Below the pieces are notes generated by a model, which was not told the DNA's origin, made no database searches, and saw nothing but the letters and a program-made list of their open reading frames with translations. DNA of 64,000 nt from Streptomyces olivaceus (GTDB lineage Bacteria; Actinomycetota; Actinomycetes; Streptomycetales; Streptomycetaceae), in NCBI RefSeq assembly GCF_000721235.1, contig NZ_JOFH01000028.1, positions 30,249 through 94,248 on the forward strand, written 5' to 3'. Below are positions 49,928 to 59,000 of the stretch, in pieces. The position numbers and the translations under genes were made by a program. Within the stretch, counting starts at the first letter, position 1. Each line of letters begins with the position of its first letter.

Positions 49928-50085
49928 GACGCCTGCGAGGTGAGCTGTCGGGTTCGGGCCGGTTGAGTTGCCCGGCCGGGTTCCTCGCGGAACTCGGCTT
50001 CACCCCTAGCCGCTCCGGCTCAACTGCCCGGTGCGGCACTTACCTTGGGTCCCCCGCTCCTGCCTTCGGCGCTTGACGCGACGAC
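49928..50085 (-). ncRNA. c-di-AMP riboswitch (ydaO-yuaA class) upstream of rpfA
   Basis: Minus-strand leader ending 16 bases before the rpfA ATG. Conserved blocks of the ydaO class: GGAGCGGGGGACCCA (about 50046-50060), GCTAGGGGTGAAGCCGAG in the middle, and GAACCCGACAGCTCACCTCG near the 3' end, in the right order and spacing. In actinobacteria this class controls rpf genes and switches expression off when c-di-AMP is high. Boundaries are approximate. Confidence 0.92.
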
Positions 50086-50342
50086 TGTTCCCGTACGGCC
50101 GCTGGCAGGATTCGGCGTTGCGGCTGTCGGGGCCCGCGGTGGCGAGCGGTCATGACCGTAGACATGCGCTCCACGGAATATCAAAGACGATCACGGCTTC
50201 TGAGACCTATCTCTCACGAGATCCAAAACGGACATACAGTCTCTAACCGTGACGCGAACTCCCTCTGCTTTTCGCCCGATTCGCCCGTGACCGTGAGCGT
50301 CTGACCGGGCAGGACGCAGTCGTGGTCCGCACCCGCGACTCG
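50086..50342. other. rpfA promoter region after second rpf gene
   Basis: No intact gene. It includes the in-frame remainder of the interrupted LysM domain (50277-50342), the inverted repeat TGAGA-N6-TCTCA (50201-50216), and AT-rich sequence likely to hold the rpfA promoter. A small RNA was reported near this gene in S. coelicolor; I cannot place one here. Confidence 0.4.
50277..50342 (-). pseudogene. cut-off C-terminal half of LysM domain of second Rpf
   Basis: Directly after the TAG at 50343-50345 the same frame reads RVAGADHDCVLPGQTLTVTG, which is the missing second half of a LysM repeat (compare [11 protein letters not shown] in RpfA). The frame stays open for about 44 codons in all. So a single amber codon separates two parts of one domain. 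Confidence 0.75.
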
Positions 50343-51293
50343 CTACTTGTCGCCGTAGAGCGCATGCCATCCGCCGTCGACACCGAGGGAGTCGGCGATA
50401 CCCCAGAGGTTGTCGCCAGATCGGACGATGTAGGAGTCGTCACCCTCGCCGGACCCACCGCTCGAGGCGTGCCGTCCCCCCGTCCAGTCGGTGAGGCCCC
50501 GCTTCGCCGTGTCCGCACCCTCGTTGGCGCTGTCGCCGCGGTGCCGGCCCGGGCTGGTCGCACCCTGGCCGCCCCGGTTGTCGACACCGGCCGACGGGCT
50601 GCTCCCGGCCGGCGTACCCGACGTGTCGGACTGGTCCCGCTCGGTGGACGAGTCCGCGGACGGAGTGCCGGACGAGGAGGAGGAAGAAGAGGAGGAGGGA
50701 GAAGAGGGCGAAGGGGACGAGGAGGGCGTGCCCGAGGGCGACTGGGTCTCCTCGGTCGAACCGGACGGGGAGGGCGACTCGGACGACTGCGGCGACTCCG
50801 ACGACCCGGTGGCGTCCCCGGATCCGGGCGACTTGGTCTCGCTCTTGTCTTTGGAGGTGTCCGAGTCCTTCGACGTGTCGGCACCGGACGTGTCCGAGCC
50901 GCCGTCCAGGATGCCCGAGTCGTTGCCCAGGCCCGCGAGCAGGCCGCAGGTCGGCCAGGCGGCGATGCCCTGGTCCGCGTAGAGCTTCTCAGCGACCTTT
51001 ATCTGCTGGGAGCGGCTGGCCTGGTCGGCGCTGGACGCGTACTCCAGGCCGCCGTACTGCTCCCACACCTCCTGCGACAACTGCAGGCCGCCGGAGTAGC
51101 CGTTGCCGTTGTTCTGGCTCCAGGCGCCGCCGGTCTCGCACTGGGCGATCTGGTCCCAGGCCGACGCGTCGGCCGCGTGGGCGCCGGCCGCGCCGAGCAG
51201 CGGGATGGCGATGGCGGAGCCGGTCACTCCGGCGGCGACGACCAGGGCGGGGGCCTGGCGGGGGCGGCGATGACGACCGTTCCCGGAGAGCAT
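50343..51293 (-). CDS. resuscitation-promoting factor-like protein, LysM truncated by amber codon
   Basis: 316 residues: signal peptide 1-40 (cleavage after AHA), Rpf domain with catalytic Glu53 in AQCETGGAWSQNNGNGYSG and Cys in WPTCG, a long Ser/Pro/Thr/Gly linker of about 150 residues, and the first 29 residues of a LysM domain (YIVRSGDNLWGIADSLGVDG) ending at LYGDK before TAG. The enzyme should still be secreted and active but with weakened peptidoglycan binding unless the amber codon is read through. ATG at MLSGNGRH has GAAAGG; GTG 15 bases upstream is less likely. No riboswitch found upstream. Confidence 0.88.
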   Translation of the reverse strand: MLSGNGRHRRPRQAPALVVAAGVTGSAIAIPLLGAAGAHAADASAWDQIAQCETGGAWSQNNGNGYSGGLQLSQEVWEQYGGLEYASSADQASRSQQIKVAEKLYADQGIAAWPTCGLLAGLGNDSGILDGGSDTSGADTSKDSDTSKDKSETKSPGSGDATGSSESPQSSESPSPSGSTEETQSPSGTPSSSPSPSSPSSSSSSSSSGTPSADSSTERDQSDTSGTPAGSSPSAGVDNRGGQGATSPGRHRGDSANEGADTAKRGLTDWTGGRHASSGGSGEGDDSYIVRSGDNLWGIADSLGVDGGWHALYGDK

Positions 51294-51436
51294 GCGACGA
51301 CCTTTCACAAGACGACGGGGACCGCGCGGCGCGTGATGCTCTTCGCCACACTGATGCGTGAACGTATAGGCAGATCATCGGTAGTCACAAGTTAATGCCG
51401 CACAGATCACGTGAAGATCACAAAGTTGAGCGCGTG

Positions 51437-52972
51437 TCACTTTTGCATTGACGACGCACTGTTGTCGTCCGCTGACCGAGGCGGGGTGAACGAAACCGGC
51501 AGAGTACGCAGACCGCGCATGATGAGCCCGCCACGCCGGCGCAATTCGGCCGGATCGGCGGCGAGGCGCAGATCCGGGAGCCGGGTGAGGAGCGTGGCCA
51601 GCGCCGTCTGCCCCTCCAGCCGGGCCAGCGGGGCGCCCAGGCAGTAGTGGATGCCGTGGCCGTACCCGAGGTGCTGGCTGTCGCGGCGGGAGAGGTCCAG
51701 GGTGTCCGGGTCGCTGAACCGCTCCGGGTCCCGGTCGGCGGCGGCGAGCACGACGAGGACGGGGTCGCCGGCCGCGACACCCTGTCCGCCGAGGGTGAGC
51801 GGCCGGGTGGCGAAGCGCCAGGTGGCCAGCTCCACCGGCCCGTCGAAGCGGAGGAGTTCCTCGACGCCGGTCTCCAGCAGGCCGTGCTCGCCCGCGGCGA
51901 GGGAGTCCTGGAGCCGCTCCCGCTGCCCGGGGTGGGTGAGCAGGGCGTAGGTGCCGTTGCCGATGAGGTTGACGGTGGTCTCGAAGCCCGCGAAGAGCAG
52001 GATGAAGGCCATCGCGGCGGCCTCGTTCTCGGTGAGGTGCTCACCGTGGTCGGAGGCGCGGATCAGGCCGGATATGAGGTCCTCGCCGGGGCCGGGCTCG
52101 GGCGGCAGCGCGGCGCGCTTGCGGTGGATGAGATCGGCGAGGTAGCCGCGCATCTTCTTCACCGACCGCGCGACCCCGCCCCGCGGGCCGCCCTGGTGAC
52201 GGATCATCATGCCCGCCCAGTCCCGGAAGTCGTCCTGGTCCTCGCGCGGGACGCCGAGCAGGTCGCAGATGGCGTAGATGGGCAGCGGGAAGGCGAACTC
52301 GTGGATCAGGTCGGCGGAACCGGAGTCCGCGAAGCCGTCGATGAGGCCGTCGGCCAGTTCCTGCACCCGCGGCGCGAACTCGGCCACCCGGCGGGGCGTG
52401 AACGCCTTGCTGACCAGTCGGCGCAGCCTGGTGTGGTCCGGCGGGTCGATGTTGAGCAGGTGGGTCATCAACTCGGCCTTCCGCTCCCCCGGGATGCCGG
52501 TCTTGCCCTTGGCGTGCGCGGGCCCGTCGTGGTGCGCCGGGTTCTTGGACAGCCGCGGGTCGGCGAGGGCCTGCTTCGCGTCGGCGTACCGGGTGACCAG
52601 CCAGGCCTCCACGCCGCTGGGCAGCCGGGTGCGGTGCACGGGGGCGTGCTCACGCAGCCAGGCGTAGGCGGGGTACGGGTCGTTCGCGAACTCCCAGGAG
52701 AACAACTCGGGAACGGGCCCGGTGACCTCGCGGTCGGCGGGGGCGGGCGCGGTGACCTCGCGGTCGGCGGGGGCGGCGTGGTCGGCGGCGGAGGCGCGGT
52801 CCTCAGTGGCGGGCGAGGAGCCGTCGGCGGGCGGTTGGCCGGAAACAGGCGTGCGACCGGCGCCGGACGGAGGGCCGGAAACAGACGGGGGCCCGTCGGC
52901 GTGCGAAAGGCCGGAAACAGGTGGCGGTCCGTCGGCGGGGCGGGGGTCGGGAGCGGGCGGGTGGCCGGTCAC
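51437..52972 (-). CDS. cytochrome P450
   Basis: 511-residue soluble class I P450. The conserved core starts at about residue 91 (FSWEFANDPYPAYAWLREH): DPPDHTRLRRLVSKAFTPRR, I-helix LLFAGFETTVNLIGNG, ExxR in VEELLRFDGPV, and haem loop GYGHGIHYCLGAPLARLEGQ with the Cys ligand. The GTG start overlaps the mazG stop as GTGA. The first 88 residues are Pro/Gly/Ser-rich with repeated segments (two PADREVT units) from repetitive DNA; the true start could be later. From memory, resembles the CYP107 family member at this place in S. coelicolor. Substrate unknown; redox partners are not adjacent. Confidence 0.93.
   Translation of the reverse strand: MTGHPPAPDPRPADGPPPVSGLSHADGPPSVSGPPSGAGRTPVSGQPPADGSSPATEDRASAADHAAPADREVTAPAPADREVTGPVPELFSWEFANDPYPAYAWLREHAPVHRTRLPSGVEAWLVTRYADAKQALADPRLSKNPAHHDGPAHAKGKTGIPGERKAELMTHLLNIDPPDHTRLRRLVSKAFTPRRVAEFAPRVQELADGLIDGFADSGSADLIHEFAFPLPIYAICDLLGVPREDQDDFRDWAGMMIRHQGGPRGGVARSVKKMRGYLADLIHRKRAALPPEPGPGEDLISGLIRASDHGEHLTENEAAAMAFILLFAGFETTVNLIGNGTYALLTHPGQRERLQDSLAAGEHGLLETGVEELLRFDGPVELATWRFATRPLTLGGQGVAAGDPVLVVLAAADRDPERFSDPDTLDLSRRDSQHLGYGHGIHYCLGAPLARLEGQTALATLLTRLPDLRLAADPAELRRRGGLIMRGLRTLPVSFTPPRSADDNSASSMQK
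52721..52775. repeat. 25-base direct repeat in P450 N-terminal coding region
   Basis: The 25 bases at 52721-52745 recur at 52751-52775 (30-base period) and encode PADREVT twice. Upstream, GGCCGGAAACAG appears three times between about 52847 and 52920, giving a Pro/Ser/Gly-rich extension. Confidence 0.75.
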
Positions 52973-53946
52973 CCCTCGACCTCCCGGATCGCGTCCCGGT
53001 ACGCGCGGGCCGCCGCTCGCAGCGCCGCCTCCGGGTCGGTGCCCTCCGCCTCGGCGCGGGCCGCCAGGGCGAGGAGTTCGTAGCCGATGCCCTCCCCGGC
53101 GGGGAGCGGGACCGCGAGGTCCGCGGTACGGACGCGGGAGGCGAGTTTGGCGGCGAGGGCGAGGCCCGGCTGGCCGAGGGGGACGCCCTCGGTGACCGAG
53201 GTGCGCTGCTTCTCGACGGCCTTGACGCGCAGCCAGTGCTCGCGGACCTCCTCGGGGGTGGAGGCCGTCTCCTCGCCGAAGATGTGCGGGTGGCGGCGGA
53301 TCAGCTTGTCGACGATGGTGCCGGCGACGTCGTCGACGGAGAAGGGCGCCTCCAGGTCCTCCTCGGCGATCCGCGCGTGGAAGACGACCTGGAGGAGCAC
53401 GTCGCCCAGTTCCTCGCGCAGCCCCTCGCGGTCGCCGTCCTCGATCGCCTCGACGAGTTCGTACGCCTCCTCGATGGCGTACTTGGCCAGTCCCTTGTGG
53501 GTGCGCTCGGAGGACCACGGGCATTCGACGCGGATGCGGTCCATGACCTGGACCAGATCGAGCAGGCGGGCGCCCGGGAGGTCGTAGGAGGCCGGAAGCA
53601 GCTCCAGCTCCGGCATGTGGACGCGGCCGGAGCCGGCGAGCCGGGCCAGTCCGTCGGTGAGCGCGGGCTCGCCCTCGCCGGTCGCCACGACGACCGCGGT
53701 GCGCCCGCCGGCGCACGCCTCGACCAGTTCCTCCGCGCCGGGGGCCGCTTCGTCGACCCGTATCCCCGCCTCGCGCAGATAGGGCAGCTGGGGATGGGCC
53801 CCGTCGGCGCACAGCACGCGGTCGGCGGTGCGCAGCGCCTGCCAGGCGGGCCAGGAGAGCAGGCCGGGGGCGACGCGGTGGCTGGTGGTGAGCAGGACGA
53901 TACGGCCCTGGCCGGCGGGGGACGGATCGGCGGTGGTTGCGTTCAC
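52969..53946 (-). CDS. mazG: nucleoside triphosphate pyrophosphohydrolase
   Basis: House-cleaning hydrolase of noncanonical dNTPs or a regulator of ppGpp levels. 325 residues. An N-terminal domain resembling tetrapyrrole methylases (IVLLTTSHRVAPGLLSW, VVVATGEGEPALT) precedes the MazG domain, DRIRVECPWSSERTHKGLAKY, AIEEAYELVEAIEDGD and EELGDVLLQVVFHARIAEE, in which the EExxE/EExxD metal ligands are clear. GTG start picked by family alignment (NATTADPSP); ATG at 53964 is also possible. Its TGA overlaps the P450 start. Confidence 0.93.
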   Translation of the reverse strand: MNATTADPSPAGQGRIVLLTTSHRVAPGLLSWPAWQALRTADRVLCADGAHPQLPYLREAGIRVDEAAPGAEELVEACAGGRTAVVVATGEGEPALTDGLARLAGSGRVHMPELELLPASYDLPGARLLDLVQVMDRIRVECPWSSERTHKGLAKYAIEEAYELVEAIEDGDREGLREELGDVLLQVVFHARIAEEDLEAPFSVDDVAGTIVDKLIRRHPHIFGEETASTPEEVREHWLRVKAVEKQRTSVTEGVPLGQPGLALAAKLASRVRTADLAVPLPAGEGIGYELLALAARAEAEGTDPEAALRAAARAYRDAIREVEG

Positions 53947-54023
53947 TCTCCGAACGTAACGCATGGGGCCGACGGCCCCCCGAGTTGTCCACAGGGCCGC
54001 GGGAGCGGCCCGGCGCGGGCGTC

Positions 54024-54674
54024 CTAGGCGGTCTGCTGCGAGGGCTCCGCCTCCGCGACCTCCCGCACCCACGGGGTCTCGCTGTCGACCCGGCCGGCCT
54101 TCTGGACGTCCCACGCGCCGTAGCGCGGGTTGAGGTCGATGTCGAGCTTGTCGGAGGCCTTGGACAGGGCCTGCCAGAACTCGGGGCGGCTGGTGTCGGT
54201 GCCGAGGCTCTCGGCCAGCTTCTGCGCCTCCAGCTGGACGCGGAGGTTGTCGTCGAGGCGCCCGGGGGCGACGCCGTACTGCTGGAGCCAGACCGTCTCC
54301 AGCTGCTCGGCGCCCCCGGCCTGGTCCTCCAGGTCGCCGCGCATCGCCTGTACTTCCTTGCGGCTGACGCTCACGTGGGCGTCCGCCGCGGCGCTGTGCA
54401 GCACCCGGTCGAGGACCATGCCGTGCAGGGTGTCGCGGGTGAGGGCGCCGCTCCTGGCGACGACCTGCTGGTACTGGCCGTCGTCCGGGACGGCGGCCCG
54501 CTGCGCCTCGCGCACCTCGTCGACGCGGTTCTCCAGCTGGGAGACGGTGATCCGCTGGTCGCCGACGACGGCCGCGGCACCCGGGTGCGCGTCGTTGCCG
54601 CAGGCGGTGAGCAGAGGGGCCGCGGTGGCGATCGCGGCGGTGAGGAGGAGCGCGGAGCGACGGCGGCGGTGCAA
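54024..54674 (-). CDS. SurA-like N-terminal domain lipoprotein
   Basis: 216 residues with a lipoprotein signal: basic start, hydrophobic core, lipobox LLTAC. The mature part starts with AAVVGDQRITVSQLENRVDE, the SurA/PrsA chaperone N-domain, but no parvulin PPIase domain follows. Probably an extracytoplasmic folding factor. TTG start chosen because GGGAGG lies six bases before it; a GTG at 54710 is an alternative. Located just upstream of mazG on the same strand. Confidence 0.88.
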   Translation of the reverse strand: MHRRRRSALLLTAAIATAAPLLTACGNDAHPGAAAVVGDQRITVSQLENRVDEVREAQRAAVPDDGQYQQVVARSGALTRDTLHGMVLDRVLHSAAADAHVSVSRKEVQAMRGDLEDQAGGAEQLETVWLQQYGVAPGRLDDNLRVQLEAQKLAESLGTDTSRPEFWQALSKASDKLDIDLNPRYGAWDVQKAGRVDSETPWVREVAEAEPSQQTA

Positions 54675-54829
54675 GGAAACCTCCCGAGGAGAGCTTGTGC
54701 GGCGGTGCACAAAGTCTTGCGATGATCGATGTTAGGCAGTGGCCCGGCTCTGGCCAACCCATTGGACCAACGATTCACCAGGACAACGATTCACCCGGTC
54801 TTCGGGCACCGCCTCACACCGGCCGCCCG

Positions 54830-55600
54830 TCAGCCGCCGCACTGGCGCTGCATCGCCTCGCGGTCCGCGGTGGTCACCGCCAGTTCGTACTTGGTGGCGA
54901 CCTGGGCGAAGCGGACGGCGTACGCGCAGCGGATCGACTTGTCCGGCGGCAGCCAGGAGGCCGGCCCGGAGTCGCGCTTGGCGGAGTTGGCGCCGCCCTC
55001 GACGGGGAGGAGGTTGAGCGGGTCGTTGGCCAGTTGCTTGCGCTTGTTCTCCGGCCACCGCGAGGAGCCCATCTGCCAGCTGTACGAGAGCGGCACGACG
55101 TGGTCGATCTGGACCTCGCTCGCCTTCTGCTTGCGCCACTCGATGCTGGTCCCGGTGTACGGGTCGTCCAGCGTCATGGCGACGACCACGCAGTCGGAGC
55201 CGGACTTGAAGCGCACCTCCTGCCCGTCCCGCTTCAACAGGTCGTTCCGCGTGTCGCATCCGTTGCGGGCGAACGGGACGCCGTCGGCGGTGTCCATCCA
55301 GGCGTAGCCGAACTCGTCGCGGTCGTACCCGGTCTTCGGGCCGCGCCCCTTGGTCTTCAGGCCGTCGACGAGGTCGCGGGCCTTCGTCCGGGGGCCGTCT
55401 CCGGTGACCGGGGCGAGGCCCGGTTCGGTGCCGTCCGGGTTGTTCAGCGGGCTGGCGGCGTGGCCGGCGGCCGGGGCCTCGGCTCCGCCGCCCGAGGCCG
55501 GGGCGCTGTCCCCCTCGGCACCCTCGCAGCCGGTCACCAGGGCCAGAGCGAGGGCCGCTGCCACGGCCCCTCCGATACGAATCCTGCCGTGCCGCCTCAT
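54830..55600 (-). CDS. secreted HNH-type nuclease lipoprotein
   Basis: 256 residues. Lipoprotein signal with lipobox LVTGC, a Gly/Ala/Pro linker, then an HNH (DUF1524-like) nuclease domain: DEFGYAWMDTADGVPFARNG, CDTRNDLLKRD, QIDHVVPLSYSWQMGSS with the catalytic His, and NDPLNLLPVEGGANSAKRD. The cysteines at CDTRN, DCVVVA, RCAYA and RQCGG may form disulphides. An extracellular DNase, perhaps for nutrient release or mycelial DNA recycling. ATG follows GGGAGGGG. Confidence 0.9.
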   Translation of the reverse strand: MRRHGRIRIGGAVAAALALALVTGCEGAEGDSAPASGGGAEAPAAGHAASPLNNPDGTEPGLAPVTGDGPRTKARDLVDGLKTKGRGPKTGYDRDEFGYAWMDTADGVPFARNGCDTRNDLLKRDGQEVRFKSGSDCVVVAMTLDDPYTGTSIEWRKQKASEVQIDHVVPLSYSWQMGSSRWPENKRKQLANDPLNLLPVEGGANSAKRDSGPASWLPPDKSIRCAYAVRFAQVATKYELAVTTADREAMQRQCGG

Positions 55601-55745
55601 GCGTGCCCCTCCCCTGGTCGTCCGCCGGTACCACCGTAGCGACGGAGAGGTCCAGACCATAGCGGTCCTTAAGGGGCTCTAGTGGGCATGCGGGACATAT
55701 CTGTCGTACGGTCGACAGTGAGTCACGTCTCGGAAGGAGCTCTGC

Positions 55746-55937
55746 ATGGGCATCCTCGACAAGGTGAAGAACATGGCGGGCAAGAACAAGGAACAGTCAC
55801 AGAAGCTGTCCGACGCCGCCGAACGCCAGGTCAACCAGAGGACCGGCGGCAAGTACAAGAAGCAGGTCGACTCCGCGCAGCAGCAGGCCGAGAAAAAGCT
55901 CGGCTTCGGGCGCGGCGGCGACCGCGAGCAGCAGTAG
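55746..55937 (+). CDS. small antitoxin-like protein
   Basis: 63-residue charged, helical protein, GILDKVKNMAGKNKEQSQKL, followed by a Gln/Lys/Gly-rich tail. Matches the short family annotated as antitoxin (MT0933-like) in actinomycetes; no toxin partner is adjacent, so its role is open. ATG with GGAAGGAG upstream. Its own terminator follows. Confidence 0.85.
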   Translation: MGILDKVKNMAGKNKEQSQKLSDAAERQVNQRTGGKYKKQVDSAQQQAEKKLGFGRGGDREQQ

Positions 55938-55954
55938 CTGCCGCGTCTTGGACA

Positions 55955-55999
55955 TGCCGGAAGCCGTCCACGGGGCACTCCCGTGGACGGCTTCCGGCA
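55955..55999. terminator. terminator of small antitoxin-like gene
   Basis: Perfect 20-base inverted repeat (55955-55974 and 55980-55999) with a 5-base loop; it lies between convergent genes. Confidence 0.9.
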
Positions 56000-56081
56000 C
56001 GTCAGGACGTGTCCGACGGGTCCCGGCTGCTACGGGGCCGGGAGCGGCGGCCTGCGATCCAGGACCCCCGGGGCCGGGGCC

Positions 56082-59000
56082 CTACGAGCCCGGGATCGAG
56101 GTCAGGAACTCGCCCACCCAGCCGAGCAGTTCCCGGCCGACCAGCGGCTTGCCGCCGACCTTCGCGGTCTTCGGGCGCGGTACGAGCACCTGGTGCGTGC
56201 CCGCCTTGATGACGCTGCCGGGGTAGAGCCGCTTGAGCCTCAGCTCCTGGGACTCGCGCAGCTCCACCGGCGCGAAGCGGATGTTGTTGCCTTGGAGCAC
56301 GATCTCGCCGACGGCGCACGCCCGCGCGAGCATGCGCAGGCCCGCCACCAGCAGCAGGTTCTCCACCGGCTCCGGAAGTTTGCCGTAGCGGTCGACGAGT
56401 TCCTCGCGTACGGACCTGATGTCCTCCTCGCTGTTGGCCGACGCGATGGACCGGTACGCCTGGAGCCGCAGCCGCTCGCCGGGGGCGTAGTCGTGCGGGA
56501 CGTGCGCGTCGACGGGCAGCTCGACCTTGACCTCCAGCGGCGGCTCCTCCTCGACGCCGCCCTCCAGCGAGGCCCGGTAGTCGGCGACGGCCTCGCCCAC
56601 CATCCGCACGTACAGGTCGAAGCCGACGCCGGCGATGTGGCCGGACTGCTCGCCGCCGAGCAGGTTGCCCGCGCCGCGGATCTCCAGGTCCTTCATCGCC
56701 ACGTACATGCCCGCGCCCATCTCGGTGTGCTGGGCGATGGTCGCGAGGCGCTCGTGCGCGGTCTCCGTCAGGGGCTTCTCCGGCGGGTAGAGGAAGTACG
56801 CGTAGCCGCGCTCCCTGCCCCGGCCGACGCGGCCGCGCAGCTGGTGGAGCTGGCTGAGACCGAAGTTGTCGCCGCGCTCGACGATGAGGGTGTTGGCGTT
56901 GGAGATGTCGATGCCGGACTCGACGATGGTCGTGGAGACCAGCACGTCGTACCGCTTCTCCCAGAAGTCGACCACGACCTGTTCGAGGGCCTGCTCCGAC
57001 ATCTGGCCGTGGGCGGTGGCGATGCGCGCCTCGGGGACGATCTCGCGGAGCCTGGCCGCCGCGCGGTCGATGGACTCCACGCGGTTGTGGATGTAGAAGA
57101 CCTGGCCCTCGCGCAGCAGCTCGCGGCGGATCGCGGCGCCGATCTGCTTGTGCTCGTAGGGGCCGACGAAGGTCAGGACCGGGTGGCGCTCCTCCGGCGG
57201 GGTGGTGATCGTGGACATCTCGCGGATGCCGGTGACCGCCATCTCCAGGGTGCGCGGGATGGGGGTGGCGGACATGGTCAGCACGTCGACGTTGGCGCGC
57301 AGCTTCTTCAGCTGCTCCTTGTGCTCGACGCCGAAGCGCTGCTCCTCGTCGACGATGACCAGGCCCAGGTCCTTGAACTTCGTCTCGGAGGAGAAGAGGC
57401 GGTGGGTGCCGATGACGATGTCCACCGAGCCCTCGCGCAGGCCCTCCAGGGTCGCCTTGGACTCGGTGTCGGTCTGGAACCGGGAGAGCGCCTTCACGTT
57501 CACCGGGAACTGCGCGTACCGCTCGCCGAACGTCCCGAAGTGCTGCTGCACCAGCAGCGTGGTGGGAACGAGTACGGCGACCTGCTTGCCGTCCTGGACG
57601 GCCTTGAAGGCGGCGCGGACCGCGATCTCCGTCTTGCCGTAGCCGACGTCGCCGCAGATCAGGCGGTCCATCGGGACCGTCTTCTCCATGTCGTCCTTGA
57701 CCTCGGCGATGGTGGTGAGCTGGTCCGGCGTCTCCGCGTACGGGAACGCGTCCTCCAGCTCGCGCTGCCAGGGGGTGTCCGCGCCGAACGCGTGGCCGGG
57801 CGCCGCCATGCGCGCGCTGTAGAGCTTGATCAGGTCGGCGGCGATCTCCTTGACCGCCTTCTTCGCGCGGGCCTTGGTCTTGGTCCAGTCGGCGCCGCCG
57901 AGCCGGTGCAGGGTGGGGGCCTCGCCGCCGACGTACTTGGTGATCTGCTCCAGCTGGTCGGTGGGGATGTAGAGCCGGTCGCCGGGCTGGCCGCGCTTGG
58001 CGGGGGCGTACTCCACGACCAGGTACTCGCGGGTGGCGCCCTGGACGGTGCGCTGCACCATCTCGATGTAGCGGCCGACGCCGTGCTGCTCGTGGACGAT
58101 GTAGTCGCCCGGCTCCAGGGTGAGCGGGTCGATGGTCTTGCGGCGCCGGGCCGGCATCCGCGCGCCCTCGCGTCCTGCGGCCTTCTGGCCGGTCAGGTCG
58201 GTCTCGGTGAGCACGGCCAGCCTGAGCGCCGGATCGACGAAGCCGTGGTCGATCGAACCGCAGGAGACGTGCACGACGGAGGGGCTGAGCGCGTCGAGGT
58301 CCTGGTCGAGGCGGGCGGCGATGCCCTCGCCGCCGAGGACCTCCACCGTGCGCGACGCGGGGCCGTGGCCCTCGGTGAGGTAGACCGCGCGCCAGCCGTC
58401 GGCCAGCCAGCCCTTGGTGTCGGCGAGCGCCTTCGCGGTGTCGCCCCGGTAGGTGTCAGGGGCATGCATGCCGAGCTTCAGGGTGTCCGAGTCGCCCGCC
58501 GCGTCGGCGGCGGACGCCAGCGTCTCGTCGGCGGCGAACGGCGAGACCGACCACCACATCATCTCCAGCTCGCGGGCCCGCTCGCGGATGTCCGCGATGG
58601 ACCACAGCGAGGCCGCGTTCACGTCGATCGGTGCCTCGCCGCCGCCCGCGGTGGCCGCCCAGGACGCCTGCAGGAACTCCTGCGAGGTCGCCACCAGGTC
58701 GGCGGCCCGCGTCCGCACCCGCTCCGGGTCGCAGACCACGGACATCGAGCCCTTGGGCAGCACGTCCAGGAGCAGCTCCATGTCGTCCACCAGGACCGGG
58801 GCCAGGGACTCCATGCCCTCCACCGCGATGCCCTCGGCGATCTTGCCGAGCAGTTCGCCCAGCTCCGGGTGGTCCTCGGCGAGGGCGGCGGCGCGCTCGC
58901 GCACGTCCCGCGTCAGCAGCAGCTCGCGGCAGGGCGGGGCCCATAGGCCGTGCTCGGCGACCTCCAGGGAACGCTGGTCGGCGACCTTGAAGTAGCGGAT

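Noticed and set aside
51294..51436. A second c-di-AMP riboswitch upstream of the other rpf gene
   Set aside because: None of the conserved blocks (GGGGGACCC, GGGGTGAA, CCGACAGCTCACCTCG) occurs in this 143-base region.
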